Assembly (NCBI RefSeq): GCF_030489605.1
Contig: NZ_JAUKFY010000006.1
Location: forward strand, 124,001 to 188,000
Source: Brevibacillus laterosporus
Lineage (GTDB): Bacteria > Bacillota > Bacilli > Brevibacillales > Brevibacillaceae
Direction of reading: 5' to 3'
Length of the DNA: 64,000 bases
Shown here: in pieces, positions 8,955 to 17,542 of the stretch
Layout of the letters: each line of letters starts with the position of its first letter
Numbering within the stretch: position 1 is the stretch's first letter
Notes under the pieces: generated by a model
What the model was told of the DNA's origin: nothing
Seen by the model: the letters and a program-made list of their open reading frames with translations, nothing else
Databases searched by the model: none
Position numbers and translations under genes: made by a program

Positions 8955-10388
8955 TTAGGAATGAAATACTAGAGTTTTAATGATTACAGGCAGCACACGG
9001 CCGTTTGCCAGTGGTTTTCCTATATCGATGTAATCGCCGTTTTCTAAGCGGATGCTGTCAATGCATATAACCTCTTTCGAAAATTGCAGTTGCCTATGCA
9101 TCGTCTGACCTAACACTTTGGCAAAATCCATTTCAACAATTACTACCATGGGCAAATCTGCTTTTATTAACGCCTCCATACCACCGATTAAAGCTTTGGA
9201 AAGCTCCTGAATTTCTGTAAAGCTTGGGCTTTTTTTCCCACGAATAGCAATGGCGACAGGTTGCCATTCGTTTTCTAATATGAACCAACGTAATTTTTCC
9301 TGTAGGACATTTTGTAAATGAGCAAATCCTTGTGACTCATCCTCTTCTGTCAGCTTTAAAATAGGCAGATTTTTCATAGGAAAGTTTTCCTCTGTGTATG
9401 TAATCGTGCTCCCACTTATCTCGGTTGTATGCGTCCCTGCTCCAACGACAGTTGCCCGGATCGTCTCTGCAGCTTGCACCAATTTCAGTTTTTCGCAAAG
9501 AGATGATTGGCGAATCGCTTGTCCTAGCAAAATTCCTATATCCCCGTAAGCTAGCACATCATCTGCTTCAGGATGATAGACATAATCAGCCACCCCGCCA
9601 GAGAAGGAGATGTATTGCGGGTGAATCCGCTCATCAATCCCATGATGGGTTACAATGGTTGAATAAAATGGGGTACGCTGTGTCAGATTGACAGATTGCT
9701 CCAGCAGGCTTACCATTTCTATTACTACTTTCCGCAACTGCTCGATATCAGCTGTATCCCCTTCTTTTACCTGTAAGTTTCTCTCGTTGATTAGCTGCTT
9801 GATTTTATCAGCAATGTAGGTAATTTTACGTGAAGAGGGTTCGATTTTTATGAGCCTGCCTCCAATATCCAAACACCCTGTATTCACCAATTCTCCGTCG
9901 TTAAATACAGCTAAATTGGTTGTACCACCTCCAATGTCTAAATTGACAAGACTAGCCCCCTTCTCTTCTGATACCTTGTCCATTCCAGCTCCCTTTGCCG
10001 AAATAATGGATTCAAGATCAGGACCGGCTGTTGCCACAACAAAATCTCCAGCGAAACCACTCAAACTCTGCAATACGTCCCTTGCATTTTGCTTTCGAGC
10101 AGTCTCGCCAGTGATAATGACAGCACCTGTTTGCACGTCATTGGGCCGAACATGTGCTTGCTGATACTCCTTTTCTACAATCCTGCGAACCGCGTCGCTA
10201 TCAATCTCGGTCTGTGAACGTAACGGAGTAAAATGAATGTCGCTTCGATAGATAATCTCTTTATCCACGATCGTAATTCGCGGAACTCCAAAAGCAGATG
10301 CTGTATTTTCGATGCCAATCTTGCTAAATACAAGTTGTGTGGTTGATGTACCTATGTCTATTCCGACACTAAGCACTTCCTCTTTCAT
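8955..10388 (-). CDS. eutA: EutA, ethanolamine ammonia-lyase reactivating factor
   Basis: 477-aa ASKHA-fold ATPase: phosphate-1 loop SVGIDIGTSTTQLVFS at residues 7-22 and second phosphate loop NLDIGGGTTNLAVFN near residue 150. EutA releases damaged cobalamin from inactivated EutBC in an ATP-dependent reaction. It sits immediately before eutB, as in most eut operons, and 12 bases after eutP. Confidence 0.95.
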   Translation of the reverse strand: MKEEVLSVGIDIGTSTTQLVFSKIGIENTASAFGVPRITIVDKEIIYRSDIHFTPLRSQTEIDSDAVRRIVEKEYQQAHVRPNDVQTGAVIITGETARKQNARDVLQSLSGFAGDFVVATAGPDLESIISAKGAGMDKVSEEKGASLVNLDIGGGTTNLAVFNDGELVNTGCLDIGGRLIKIEPSSRKITYIADKIKQLINERNLQVKEGDTADIEQLRKVVIEMVSLLEQSVNLTQRTPFYSTIVTHHGIDERIHPQYISFSGGVADYVYHPEADDVLAYGDIGILLGQAIRQSSLCEKLKLVQAAETIRATVVGAGTHTTEISGSTITYTEENFPMKNLPILKLTEEDESQGFAHLQNVLQEKLRWFILENEWQPVAIAIRGKKSPSFTEIQELSKALIGGMEALIKADLPMVVIVEMDFAKVLGQTMHRQLQFSKEVICIDSIRLENGDYIDIGKPLANGRVLPVIIKTLVFHS

Positions 10389-10400
10389 ACTGTTACCACC

Positions 10401-10841
10401 TCAAGTGTTTCCTGCGAGCAATTCCTTGATCTTCTCAAGACCTTGTTTTTCATAGCTACTCACATGAAAAATTTGTTGTGCTCCTGCGTCACGTAAAAAC
10501 TGTTCGGCACGCTCCAACTCTTCCTTTTGATTACACCGATCTACTTTAGTAACAATCCCAATCACTGGTTTAGCAAAGGCGCTAGCAAATTGAACCGGGA
10601 ACAAACTAGCTTGATCCGTGCAAGCTTGTACGAATCCAATCAAATCACACTCTGCTGAGGTTACGATAAGTGCACGGTAATAATTACGGTTCTCAATATA
10701 CTCACCAGGCGTATCAATAATATTTTCTACAGTTTCAATCATCTGTGTTTTATGGTAGCTGAGTTTTGTATTCATAAGAGCTTGAGTCAGAGTTGTTTTT
10801 CCACAGCCCGTCCTGCCTACTAGCATCATGATTTTTCCCAT
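10401..10841 (-). CDS. eutP: EutP/PduV-like small GTPase
   Basis: 146-aa P-loop protein: Walker A GRTGCGKTTL at residues 9-18, G3-like DTPGEY near residue 43, and G4 TKVD near residue 98. EutP members are reported as GTPase/acetate-kinase-like proteins associated with the shell, and PduV is the propanediol equivalent. The start overlaps the region just after the eutS stop (two bases apart), indicating coupling. Confidence 0.92.
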   Translation of the reverse strand: MGKIMMLVGRTGCGKTTLTQALMNTKLSYHKTQMIETVENIIDTPGEYIENRNYYRALIVTSAECDLIGFVQACTDQASLFPVQFASAFAKPVIGIVTKVDRCNQKEELERAEQFLRDAGAQQIFHVSSYEKQGLEKIKELLAGNT

Positions 10842-10843
10842 AG

Positions 10844-11188
10844 CTATGACCTCGTTATAGATGTAGCTGAAAAATGTAAAACTTCAGAGAGCATTTTCAG
10901 TACCTCTCGTAGCGCAGATTCCACACTTGAGATATCACCGGTAATGACAAGTGAACCACTGAATCTATCTACGAAACCAATAGAGACATCTGCAGATTTG
11001 GTGGCTACATCTGCTGCAATGATGGAAGCCTCGCTTGGCGTAATCGTAAGGATTCCAATCGCTTTGATATTTTCAGAGAGAAGCCCCAGCTTTTTGTATA
11101 GATCAGGATTGGGATTTGCAATCAAGTGGGCTAGAGTCACCTGCTTTCCTGGAACATATTCTTGAATGACACGTTGTTTCTCTTCCAT
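10844..11188 (-). CDS. eutS: EutS bent-hexamer BMC shell protein
   Basis: 114-aa BMC protein with the EutS-specific opening [20 protein letters not shown], then [20 protein letters not shown] and [18 protein letters not shown]. EutS and PduU form bent hexamers thought to sit at shell edges. It is the first gene of the operon. I place the start at the ATG of MEEKQR because GGTGAT lies seven bases upstream; an in-frame GTG five codons earlier (11203) is possible and would add MVMKH. Confidence 0.92.
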   Translation of the reverse strand: MEEKQRVIQEYVPGKQVTLAHLIANPNPDLYKKLGLLSENIKAIGILTITPSEASIIAADVATKSADVSIGFVDRFSGSLVITGDISSVESALREVLKMLSEVLHFSATSITRS

Positions 11189-11395
11189 ATGCTTCATCAC
11201 CACACTTCATAGTTAGTATGATTGTTAGCTAGACAAAGTATGCTTTATGTCAAACATGTATTTATGAAAAAATGGTTAAAATAAATCAAGCTGACGAAAC
11301 ATAAAATAACACTATGTCTGCTTATAAAAGGAGAAAGCTATTAAATCGGAATCCTACCTTGTAATAGAAATATGGTGAGCGGAAAGGAGACAGAT
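11189..11395. promoter_or_regulatory. Divergent eutS / eutG control region
   Basis: About 200 bp of AT-rich DNA separates the minus-strand eut operon from plus-strand eutG and must hold both promoters. On the minus strand a TTGACA (rc of 11247-11252) is visible, with a poor -10 match. On the plus strand there is no clear consensus, though AAAAGGAGAAAG at 11326-11337 resembles a stray ribosome site. I see neither a terminator-antiterminator hairpin pair of the EutV type nor a clear cre box. Confidence 0.5.
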
Positions 11396-12553
11396 ATGAA
11401 CCATTTTCAAATAAAAACAAGCATTCATTTTGGGACAGATGCATTATCTAGTCTTCAGCGTATAGAGAATAAACGTATTTTTGTGGTAACCGATCCCTTC
11501 ATGATTAAGTCCGGGATGATTGATAAGGTAAAGTTTCAGTTAGAGAAAAAAAACGAACATATCACCATTTTTCATAATATCGTGCCAGATCCTCCCCTCG
11601 AAAACATCGTGAATGGCATACAGGTCATGAGTGCAGCCGACCCTGATGTCGTGATTGCTTTAGGGGGCGGATCAGCAATTGATGCAGCAAAGGCAATTTG
11701 TCTGTTTCAAAATCGCCTGAATCAAAAAGAAGCGATTACAAAAGAGGTAACATTCATCGCCGTCCCAACTACGAGTGGAACTGGTTCTGAGGTAACAAGC
11801 TTTTCAGTTGTTACAGATCGTACTAAAAATGTAAAATACCCGCTCGTCTCTGATGAAATGCTCCCCACTGAAGCAATCCTTGACCCAGAACTCGTAAAAA
11901 CTGTCCCTCCATTTATAACAGCTGATACCGGAATCGATGTGCTCACACATGCTCTGGAAGCCTACGTATCTACGCTTGCCTCAGATTTTACGGACGCCTT
12001 CTCGGAGAAAGCCATACGACTTGTGTTTGCCTATTTAGAAAAATCATTTCAAAATGGGGAAGATGATCTCTCACGTGAGAAAATGCATAATGCCTCCTGT
12101 ATAGCCGGCCTTGCCTTTAATGCGGCCTCGCTGGGTATTAGCCACAGTATGGCGCATATTATTGGAGCCAAATTTCATATCCCTCATGGGAGAAGCAATG
12201 GCATCGTGTTGCCGTACGTTATTGAATACAATGCCCACATTAAAGGGTATACAGATCGAAATTTCAGCATAGCGGCCAGTAAATATGCGGAAATCGCCAA
12301 GCTTTTGAATTTACCCTCCTCTGATACACGAAACGGAGTAAAAAATCTAATCATCGCAGTGAAAAAGCTTCGAAAGGATTTAGGAATGCCCGCGTCTCTA
12401 AAAGAAGCAGGAGTAAAAAAAGAGGAGTTTTATAAGGAACTGGATAATTTAGCCGAGATAGCTATGAAGGATAAATGTACAATTACGAATCCGCGTTCTC
12501 CTAGTATTGAGGATTTAAAGAATCTTTTTGAACAGGCTTATCTAGGAAATTAG
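11396..12553 (+). CDS. eutG: Iron-containing alcohol dehydrogenase EutG
   Basis: 385-aa group III (iron) alcohol dehydrogenase. NAD-binding GGGSAIDAAKAIC is near residue 85, the TSGTGSEVTSFSVVTD segment near residue 127, and metal ligands fall in DVLTHALEAYVST, HSMAHIIGAKFHIPHG and later histidines. It reduces acetaldehyde to ethanol and regenerates NAD+, balancing EutE. The start is taken at the ATG at 11396 because AAAGGAG is six to seven bases upstream; an ATG 24 bases earlier has no site. It is transcribed away from the eut operon. A related Fe-ADH with another substrate cannot be excluded, but position favours eutG. Confidence 0.88.
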   Translation: MNHFQIKTSIHFGTDALSSLQRIENKRIFVVTDPFMIKSGMIDKVKFQLEKKNEHITIFHNIVPDPPLENIVNGIQVMSAADPDVVIALGGGSAIDAAKAICLFQNRLNQKEAITKEVTFIAVPTTSGTGSEVTSFSVVTDRTKNVKYPLVSDEMLPTEAILDPELVKTVPPFITADTGIDVLTHALEAYVSTLASDFTDAFSEKAIRLVFAYLEKSFQNGEDDLSREKMHNASCIAGLAFNAASLGISHSMAHIIGAKFHIPHGRSNGIVLPYVIEYNAHIKGYTDRNFSIAASKYAEIAKLLNLPSSDTRNGVKNLIIAVKKLRKDLGMPASLKEAGVKKEEFYKELDNLAEIAMKDKCTITNPRSPSIEDLKNLFEQAYLGN

Positions 12554-12574
12554 GAACCAAAATTGATTTTGCTA

Positions 12575-12603
12575 TTGACAATTCCGAATTGTACCAGTAT
12601 CAT
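12575..12603 (+). promoter_or_regulatory. Sigma-A promoter for the mgtA leader
   Basis: Perfect -35 TTGACA (12575-12580), a 17-bp spacer, then TATCAT (12598-12603), which matches five of six -10 bases. Transcription would start at about 12610, just before the conserved M-box sequence. It begins only 21 bases after the eutG stop. Confidence 0.8.
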
Positions 12604-12609
12604 TCACTT

Positions 12610-12785
12610 TAACAATTAAGTCCTCGTTAGGTGAGGCTCCTATACAAACATAGGCCACTGCCCAGAAATATCGAAAGATGCCCATGGGTAGAACAGGAAC
12701 TGTCGGATTAAGGCTTTTCTTAAGGTGGCTAAGAGATTGTGTTGCTCTCTTTACGTTGTATAGTGCCAAAACTCGACTAGGGGGA
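12610..12785 (+). promoter_or_regulatory. M-box (ykoK leader) magnesium riboswitch
   Basis: The leader contains the M-box landmarks in order: CGTTAGGTGAGGCTCCTATA (12625-12644), CACTGCCCAGAAATATCGAA (12656-12675) followed by GATGCCCATGGGT, and the closing segment TTGTATAGTGCCAAAACTCG near 12757-12776. These correspond base for base in large part to the Bacillus subtilis ykoK leader that I remember. High Mg2+ folds the aptamer and favours the terminator at 12820-12847; low Mg2+ allows read-through to mgtA. Boundaries are approximate. Confidence 0.93.
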
Positions 12786-12819
12786 GCGAAAATGCTTTTT
12801 TTGGCTATGCATATTTCAA

Positions 12820-12847
12820 AACCCTCTAGTTATCCTAGAGGGTTTTT
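12820..12847 (+). terminator. Riboswitch-linked intrinsic terminator
   Basis: Nine-bp stem ACCCTCTAG / CTAGAGGGT with a five-base loop (12821-12843), followed by a T-run. It lies about 35 bases after the M-box and is the natural expression platform. Confidence 0.85.
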
Positions 12848-12871
12848 CATTTTGTAAAGGGGGGATTCCAC

Positions 12872-13009
12872 ATGGAAGGCAGTCCTAGTAATCAATGCAG
12901 ACAGCTATATCAATTATCTGTAACAAGAGAGAAGCATATTTTCTATGCCCTTACATGTTTGCTATGCTCTTTTTTCGCCCTCCTTTACCAACAACGCGGG
13001 TGTATGTAA
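12872..13009 (+). CDS. 45-aa putative leader ORF or small membrane protein
   Basis: A short ORF lies between the M-box terminator and mgtA. It has an ATG seven bases after a GGGGGG-containing ribosome site and encodes 45 residues. The N-terminal 22 residues are polar with several basic residues. Residues 23-39 (IFYALTCLLCSFFALLY) could form one membrane helix, and the protein ends in QQRGCM. No family recognised. Because it is made only when the riboswitch reads through, it could be a transport-modulating peptide (MgtR/MgtS are functional analogies only) or an attenuation leader for the following terminator. Expression is not proven. Confidence 0.5.
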   Translation: MEGSPSNQCRQLYQLSVTREKHIFYALTCLLCSFFALLYQQRGCM

Positions 13010-13053
13010 GTATGTGTACATGACATGCGAGTGCATAGAAAAATAGTGCAGCT

Positions 13054-13082
13054 ACTCTCTCTTTTACAGGGAGAGTTTTTTT
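13054..13082 (+). terminator. Second terminator-like hairpin before mgtA
   Basis: Eight-bp stem (ACTCTCTC / GGGAGAGT with one G-T pair) and a seven-base loop, followed immediately by seven T residues. It ends about 30 bases before the mgtA start and 45 bases after the short ORF, so mgtA transcripts must pass two terminators. Confidence 0.7.
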
Positions 13083-13114
13083 GTGTCTATTTTTCACACT
13101 CGGGAGGTACTACC

Positions 13115-15718
13115 ATGAAACAACCTAAACACATTACGAAAGCATCGTTGAACCACGACATTTCTTCTCGTCTCCTGGACGCATCCAGATCGAATATCGA
13201 TAAGCTAATGGAAGCCTTGGCTACATCTATGACAGGATTATCAGCATCAGAGGTCAATAGGAGATTAAATCAATACGGTCAAAATCAAATTGCCCAAGAA
13301 AAACAGGCAGCCTGGTACATCCAGCTCCTGTTATGCTTCAAGAATCCCTTTATTCTAATATTGCTTGGGCTAGATATATTCTCTTATTTTTCAGATGATC
13401 TGGAAGCATCCATCATCATTAGCACGATGGTTTCCATTAGCGTTCTGATCACTTTTACCCAAGAGTTCCGTTCCAGACGGACAGCAGAAAAACTAAAAGC
13501 AATGGTCAAAACCACTGCAACTGTAACTCGCCTATCCATAAAACAAGAGATCGACATGGAGATGCTAGTGCCAGGAGACATCATTCACTTATCAGCCGGT
13601 GATCTTGTTCCAGCAGACGTCCGCATCCTTGATTCTAAAAATCTGATCGTAAGTGAATCGGCTCTCACCGGAGAAGCCTTCCCCGTTGAAAAACAGTCTA
13701 CTGATGAACAATCTCTTCACGCATTAGAGTGTTCCAATCTTTGTTATATGGGAACCAACGTGATAAGCGGAGCCGCCACTGCCCTAGTGATAGCTACCGG
13801 GTCTTCTACTTACTTCGGTTCCATGGCAAAAACATTGGTCGATAAGCGTACATTGACAAGCTTTGATAAAGGAGTCAATAGTATCACCTTTGTCCTGATT
13901 CGCTTTATGCTGATTATGGTCCCTATTATTTTCTTCATTAACGGCTTTACAAAAGGGGATTGGTTGGAAGCCTTTTTCTTTGGATTATCCATCGCTGTTG
14001 GCTTAACGCCAGAAATGCTTCCCGTTATTGTAACGGCCAATCTAGCCAAAGGCGCAATTAACATGGCGCACAAAAAGGTAGTCGTAAAGAAGCTCAATGC
14101 GATTCAGAATTTAGGAGCTATGGATATTCTGTGCACCGATAAAACAGGAACACTTACACAAGATAAAATCGTTGTAGAAAAACATGTAGATATTCACGGT
14201 AATGATGATAAGAATGTATTGAAATATGCTTATTTGAACAGTTACCATCAAACAGGACTAAAAAGCTTGCTCGATGTTGCCGTCGTAGAGCATGCTCTAC
14301 AAAGCGATGTTACGGGGATCGAGGAAAAGTACCAAAAAATAGATGAAATCCCCTTCGACTTTCATCGCCGTCGCATGTCAGTGGTATTAAAAAACAATGA
14401 AGAACGTATTCTCATCTGCAAAGGAGCTGCAGAAGAAATTCTGGATCATTGTTCTCAAGTATCTAGTAACGGACAGCTCATGCCTCTCACATCACAAGCA
14501 GCGGATAACATGAAGAAAACGGTGCATGATTTAAACACAGATGGTCTACGTGTCATCGCCGTTGCCGTCAAATCTTGTGATTCTCGGGATCATGCGTACA
14601 GCATCGAGGACGAAAGTGAATTAATTCTGGTTGGTTTTCTTGGGTTTTTAGATCCACCAAAGGAAAGTGCCGCAAGCGCCATCAAAAAGCTGCATGCTAG
14701 CGGACTCAATGTTAAAGTCCTTACCGGAGATAATGCAGTGGTTGCTCGTAAGCTTTGCACAGACTTAGGCCTTCAGGTTGATCAGGTAATTATTGGGAGC
14801 GAAATTGATGATGTAACGGATGAGATATTAGCTGATTTAGCTGAAAAAACAACTGTGTTTGCCAAGCTAAATCCGTTACAGAAGGCAAGAATCGTTCGTG
14901 TGCTGCAATCCAAAGGACATACAGTAGGGTTTATGGGGGATGGAATCAATGATGCTGCATCCTTGCGCGAGTCAGATGTGGGAATTTCCGTGGATTCAGC
15001 AGTTGATATTGCAAAGGAATCGGCAGACATCATTTTATTAGAAAAGAGCTTGTTGGTTTTAGAAGATGGAATAATGGAAGGGCGTAGAACATTCGGAAAC
15101 ATTATTAAATATATCAAAATGACAGCTAGCTCCAATTTTGGCAACGTATTTAGCGTATTAGGCTCAAGTGCATTTCTCCCCTTCCTTCCGATGTTACCCA
15201 TTCATTTATTAATTCAAAATTTATTTTATGATATTTCACAGCTGTCCATTCCTTGGGACAATATGGACAAAAAGTTTTTGCAGACTCCAAGAAAATGGGA
15301 TGCGAAATCGGTAGGGCGTTTCATGCTTTTCATTGGCCCTATTAGTTCAATCTTCGACTATGCAACTTATTTCGTCATGTATTATGTATTTGCAGCCAAT
15401 ACTATTGCCGATCAATCCTTATTCCAATCCGGCTGGTTTATCGAAGGCTTATTGTCGCAGACGCTTATTGTGCATATGATTCGTACAGAAAAAATACCAT
15501 TTATTCAAAGCCGAGCTAGTTTACCCGTTTTACTTTTATCTAGTCTCGTGATGATAGCAGGTATCTATATTCCATTCTCTACTTTTGGAGCAAGTGTTGG
15601 CTTACAGCCGTTACCACTCGAATATTTCCCTTGGCTGGCTGGCATCTTACTTTGCTATGCACTTCTCACCCATCTCATAAAAAAATGGTACATTCGTACT
15701 TTTAATGAATGGCTATAA
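13115..15718 (+). CDS. mgtA: Magnesium-importing P-type ATPase (P3B)
   Basis: 867-aa MgtA/MgtB-type P3B ATPase. The phosphorylated aspartate is D342 in DKTGTLTQDK. The membrane motif VGLTPEMLPVIVTANLAKGA precedes it, the actuator has SESALTGEAFPVEKQ, and the hinge is VGFMGDGINDAASLRESDVG. About ten membrane segments are present, six of them after residue 660. It imports Mg2+ driven by ATP. The start is at ATG 13115 with GGGAGG nine bases upstream; the reading frame stays open 30 codons further up but that part overlaps the leader terminator. Regulation by the M-box confirms the Mg2+ role. Confidence 0.95.
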   Translation: MKQPKHITKASLNHDISSRLLDASRSNIDKLMEALATSMTGLSASEVNRRLNQYGQNQIAQEKQAAWYIQLLLCFKNPFILILLGLDIFSYFSDDLEASIIISTMVSISVLITFTQEFRSRRTAEKLKAMVKTTATVTRLSIKQEIDMEMLVPGDIIHLSAGDLVPADVRILDSKNLIVSESALTGEAFPVEKQSTDEQSLHALECSNLCYMGTNVISGAATALVIATGSSTYFGSMAKTLVDKRTLTSFDKGVNSITFVLIRFMLIMVPIIFFINGFTKGDWLEAFFFGLSIAVGLTPEMLPVIVTANLAKGAINMAHKKVVVKKLNAIQNLGAMDILCTDKTGTLTQDKIVVEKHVDIHGNDDKNVLKYAYLNSYHQTGLKSLLDVAVVEHALQSDVTGIEEKYQKIDEIPFDFHRRRMSVVLKNNEERILICKGAAEEILDHCSQVSSNGQLMPLTSQAADNMKKTVHDLNTDGLRVIAVAVKSCDSRDHAYSIEDESELILVGFLGFLDPPKESAASAIKKLHASGLNVKVLTGDNAVVARKLCTDLGLQVDQVIIGSEIDDVTDEILADLAEKTTVFAKLNPLQKARIVRVLQSKGHTVGFMGDGINDAASLRESDVGISVDSAVDIAKESADIILLEKSLLVLEDGIMEGRRTFGNIIKYIKMTASSNFGNVFSVLGSSAFLPFLPMLPIHLLIQNLFYDISQLSIPWDNMDKKFLQTPRKWDAKSVGRFMLFIGPISSIFDYATYFVMYYVFAANTIADQSLFQSGWFIEGLLSQTLIVHMIRTEKIPFIQSRASLPVLLLSSLVMIAGIYIPFSTFGASVGLQPLPLEYFPWLAGILLCYALLTHLIKKWYIRTFNEWL

Positions 15719-15751
15719 AGTAAGCCCATCATTCTGGCAAAGCTACTTACT

Positions 15752-15793
15752 TGCTTTGGGTCCACAGCTACCATGCCTTATGGACCCAAAGCA
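15752..15793. repeat. 12-bp inverted repeat downstream of mgtA
   Basis: Arms GCTTTGGGTCCA and TGGACCCAAAGC are perfect, with a 16-base loop, 35 bases after the mgtA stop. There is no T-run, so it is an atypical terminator or an mRNA-end stabiliser. Confidence 0.5.
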
Positions 15794-15917
15794 GATTACC
15801 TGCCTAGTACGTAAATTAATTATGAATATCACTCATTTGAGGAGCTTCTGGACTATTCACCTAAACGTTAACCGTAAACGAACGTTTGGTGAGGGACAAG
15901 CTGCACCGGTGCTCCTC

Positions 15918-16292
15918 TTATGATTTCTTCCTCACTGCCAGAATCACAAACAACCAGCCTAACAAGAAGCAGACACCACCGATCGGAGTGATAGCACCTA
16001 GCATTTTGACTCCCGTTACACATAAGAGATACAAGGAGCCTGAGAAAATGAGAATCCCAGCCAATAAAAAAGTACCAGCCCATTTCAGCATGGCGGTTTC
16101 CCCTACTTGCTTCCCTAACAACCCAACGAATAGCAGGCCTAGGGCATGATACATTTGGTAACGCACTCCTGTTTCAAAAGTGGTTAAACTTTTGGCATCT
16201 AGCATCTTTTCAAGTACATGAGCACCAAAAGCTCCCAAAGCTACACCCAACAATGCTAGTATAGCGCCCGCTGTTACGTAACGTTTTAGCAT
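15918..16292 (-). CDS. DUF423 family small membrane protein
   Basis: 124-aa protein with four membrane helices. Family landmarks are GVALGAFGAHVLEKML near the N-terminus, FETGVRYQMYHALGLL in the middle and the glycine-rich end ITPIGGVCFLLGW. DUF423 (YwdK/YgdD-like) proteins have no established activity. The start at 16292 is supported by GGGGGA four bases upstream and gives the usual family length; an upstream in-frame ATG lacks this. It stands alone on the minus strand. Confidence 0.88.
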   Translation of the reverse strand: MLKRYVTAGAILALLGVALGAFGAHVLEKMLDAKSLTTFETGVRYQMYHALGLLFVGLLGKQVGETAMLKWAGTFLLAGILIFSGSLYLLCVTGVKMLGAITPIGGVCFLLGWLFVILAVRKKS

Positions 16293-16442
16293 AAAGTCCC
16301 CCTTACTTGTCTCTAACACTTCTCATTTTTTGTCAGAAAGCATGCTTAATCCTATCATAGCATCTCTTCTTGTATAGAAAAAACAGAAGGGACCCATAAT
16401 CCATGGAGAAAACGTGACGAAAAAACAAACTGATTTCTACAC

Positions 16443-16480
16443 AAAAAAGCTGATCAGCAAGTGATACCGATCAGCTTTTT
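16443..16480. terminator. Bidirectional terminator
   Basis: AAAAAAGCTGATC at 16443-16455 pairs with GATCAGCTTTTT at 16468-16479. A's on one side and T's on the other let it work on both strands. It lies just after the stop of the broken EamA gene (minus strand). Confidence 0.7.
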
Positions 16481-16488
16481 CCTGATGT

Positions 16489-17356
16489 TTATCCTTCGCG
16501 AATGACCAGTATTACACCAATAAAGATTAATATCGTACCTATCCAAAAAGAGAAACCAATCTGTTCACCTAGTAATATCCACCCTAAAAAAGTACCGACG
16601 ATTGGCTGGAAAAAGAAAAATAATCCGCCACTTGAAGCATTAAGCAGTTGCAGTCCACGATTCCACAGGAAAAAGGCACATGCAGTCGAGATAACCCCCA
16701 AGTATAAAAGCCCGCCCCAAATAGTTGGATGCGTCATGGTTTGAAAATCGAGCTTAGCTAATCGACCAATCGTAAAAGGGGTTAGCACAACAATCGCAAC
16801 AAGAATGGCATAGCTCGTTACGACAATTGGCGAATAATGCTCCGGTACACGTTTAATCAGAACAGACATAAGTGACCACGTCAGTGCGGCAATAAGCAGC
16901 GATAAGCCCCCAAGTATGAGACGAATCAATATGCCCATTTCCAACAATAATACAAACACCAATCGTTGCTAAAAAAATAGAGATTGCCTTTTTATACGTA
17001 ATTTTTTCTTTTTAAAAAATACGCGCAAATAGCACCATAAATGCAGGTGTCGTTGAAGTGATAATAGCCCCTGTTTGTGCAGTAGAAAGCATCGTGCCAA
17101 CTTCCTGAGTCACGATTGAAAGGGTATTTCCAATAAGGCCAATGATGATAATGGATGGCCAGTCTCGTTTTTCAATCCGCCATGATTGTTTTGTTGTAAC
17201 GCCAATCATTAGCAATGCACAAATGGCAATTACATAGCGAAACCATACTAATTCAAGCGGTGGTACGAGGTCTACCACTGCTTTTACAACTACGTACATC
17301 CCGCCCCAAATGCTAGCAGCGAGTGATAAATATAAAGAGCCTAATAATTTTTTCAT
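16489..17356 (-). pseudogene. Broken EamA/DMT-family transporter
   Basis: Two halves of one drug/metabolite transporter (ten-TM EamA type). The N-terminal half (17356 to about 17012) begins MKKLLGSLYLSLAASIWGGM and ends MVLFARIF, where a TAA stop interrupts the frame. The same frame then continues in clearly coding sequence (KEKITYKKAIS, IFLATIGVCIIVG). Around 16905-16915 the frame shifts by one base at a run of Gs, into the C-terminal half (LILGGLSLLIAALTWSLMS ... FIGVILVI). One nonsense and one frameshift lesion mean the gene is inactive unless the assembly is wrong. It lies downstream of an AraC-GNAT pair. Confidence 0.85.
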
Positions 17357-17542
17357 GTTGTACCCTCCGTTTTAGATGGACAATTTCTGTCCTTAACGGA
17401 GATGCAATTATTCTACCGTTAAGGAAGAATAACTACAGGTACATCATTTTCAAATAATGGTGACCACATCATCAGCTAACAACTCCCATTTCAAAGCGTT
17501 TAGCTTATCGTACAATACTTTTGTTGCTTATGGAATACGTAT

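Noticed and set aside
12572-12769. 65-codon minus-strand ORF
   Set aside because: It lies exactly antisense to the M-box riboswitch and its promoter; conservation belongs to the RNA.
15705-15923. 72-codon plus-strand ORF overlapping the mgtA end
   Set aside because: It covers the inverted repeat and lacks a ribosome site; coding potential not convincing.
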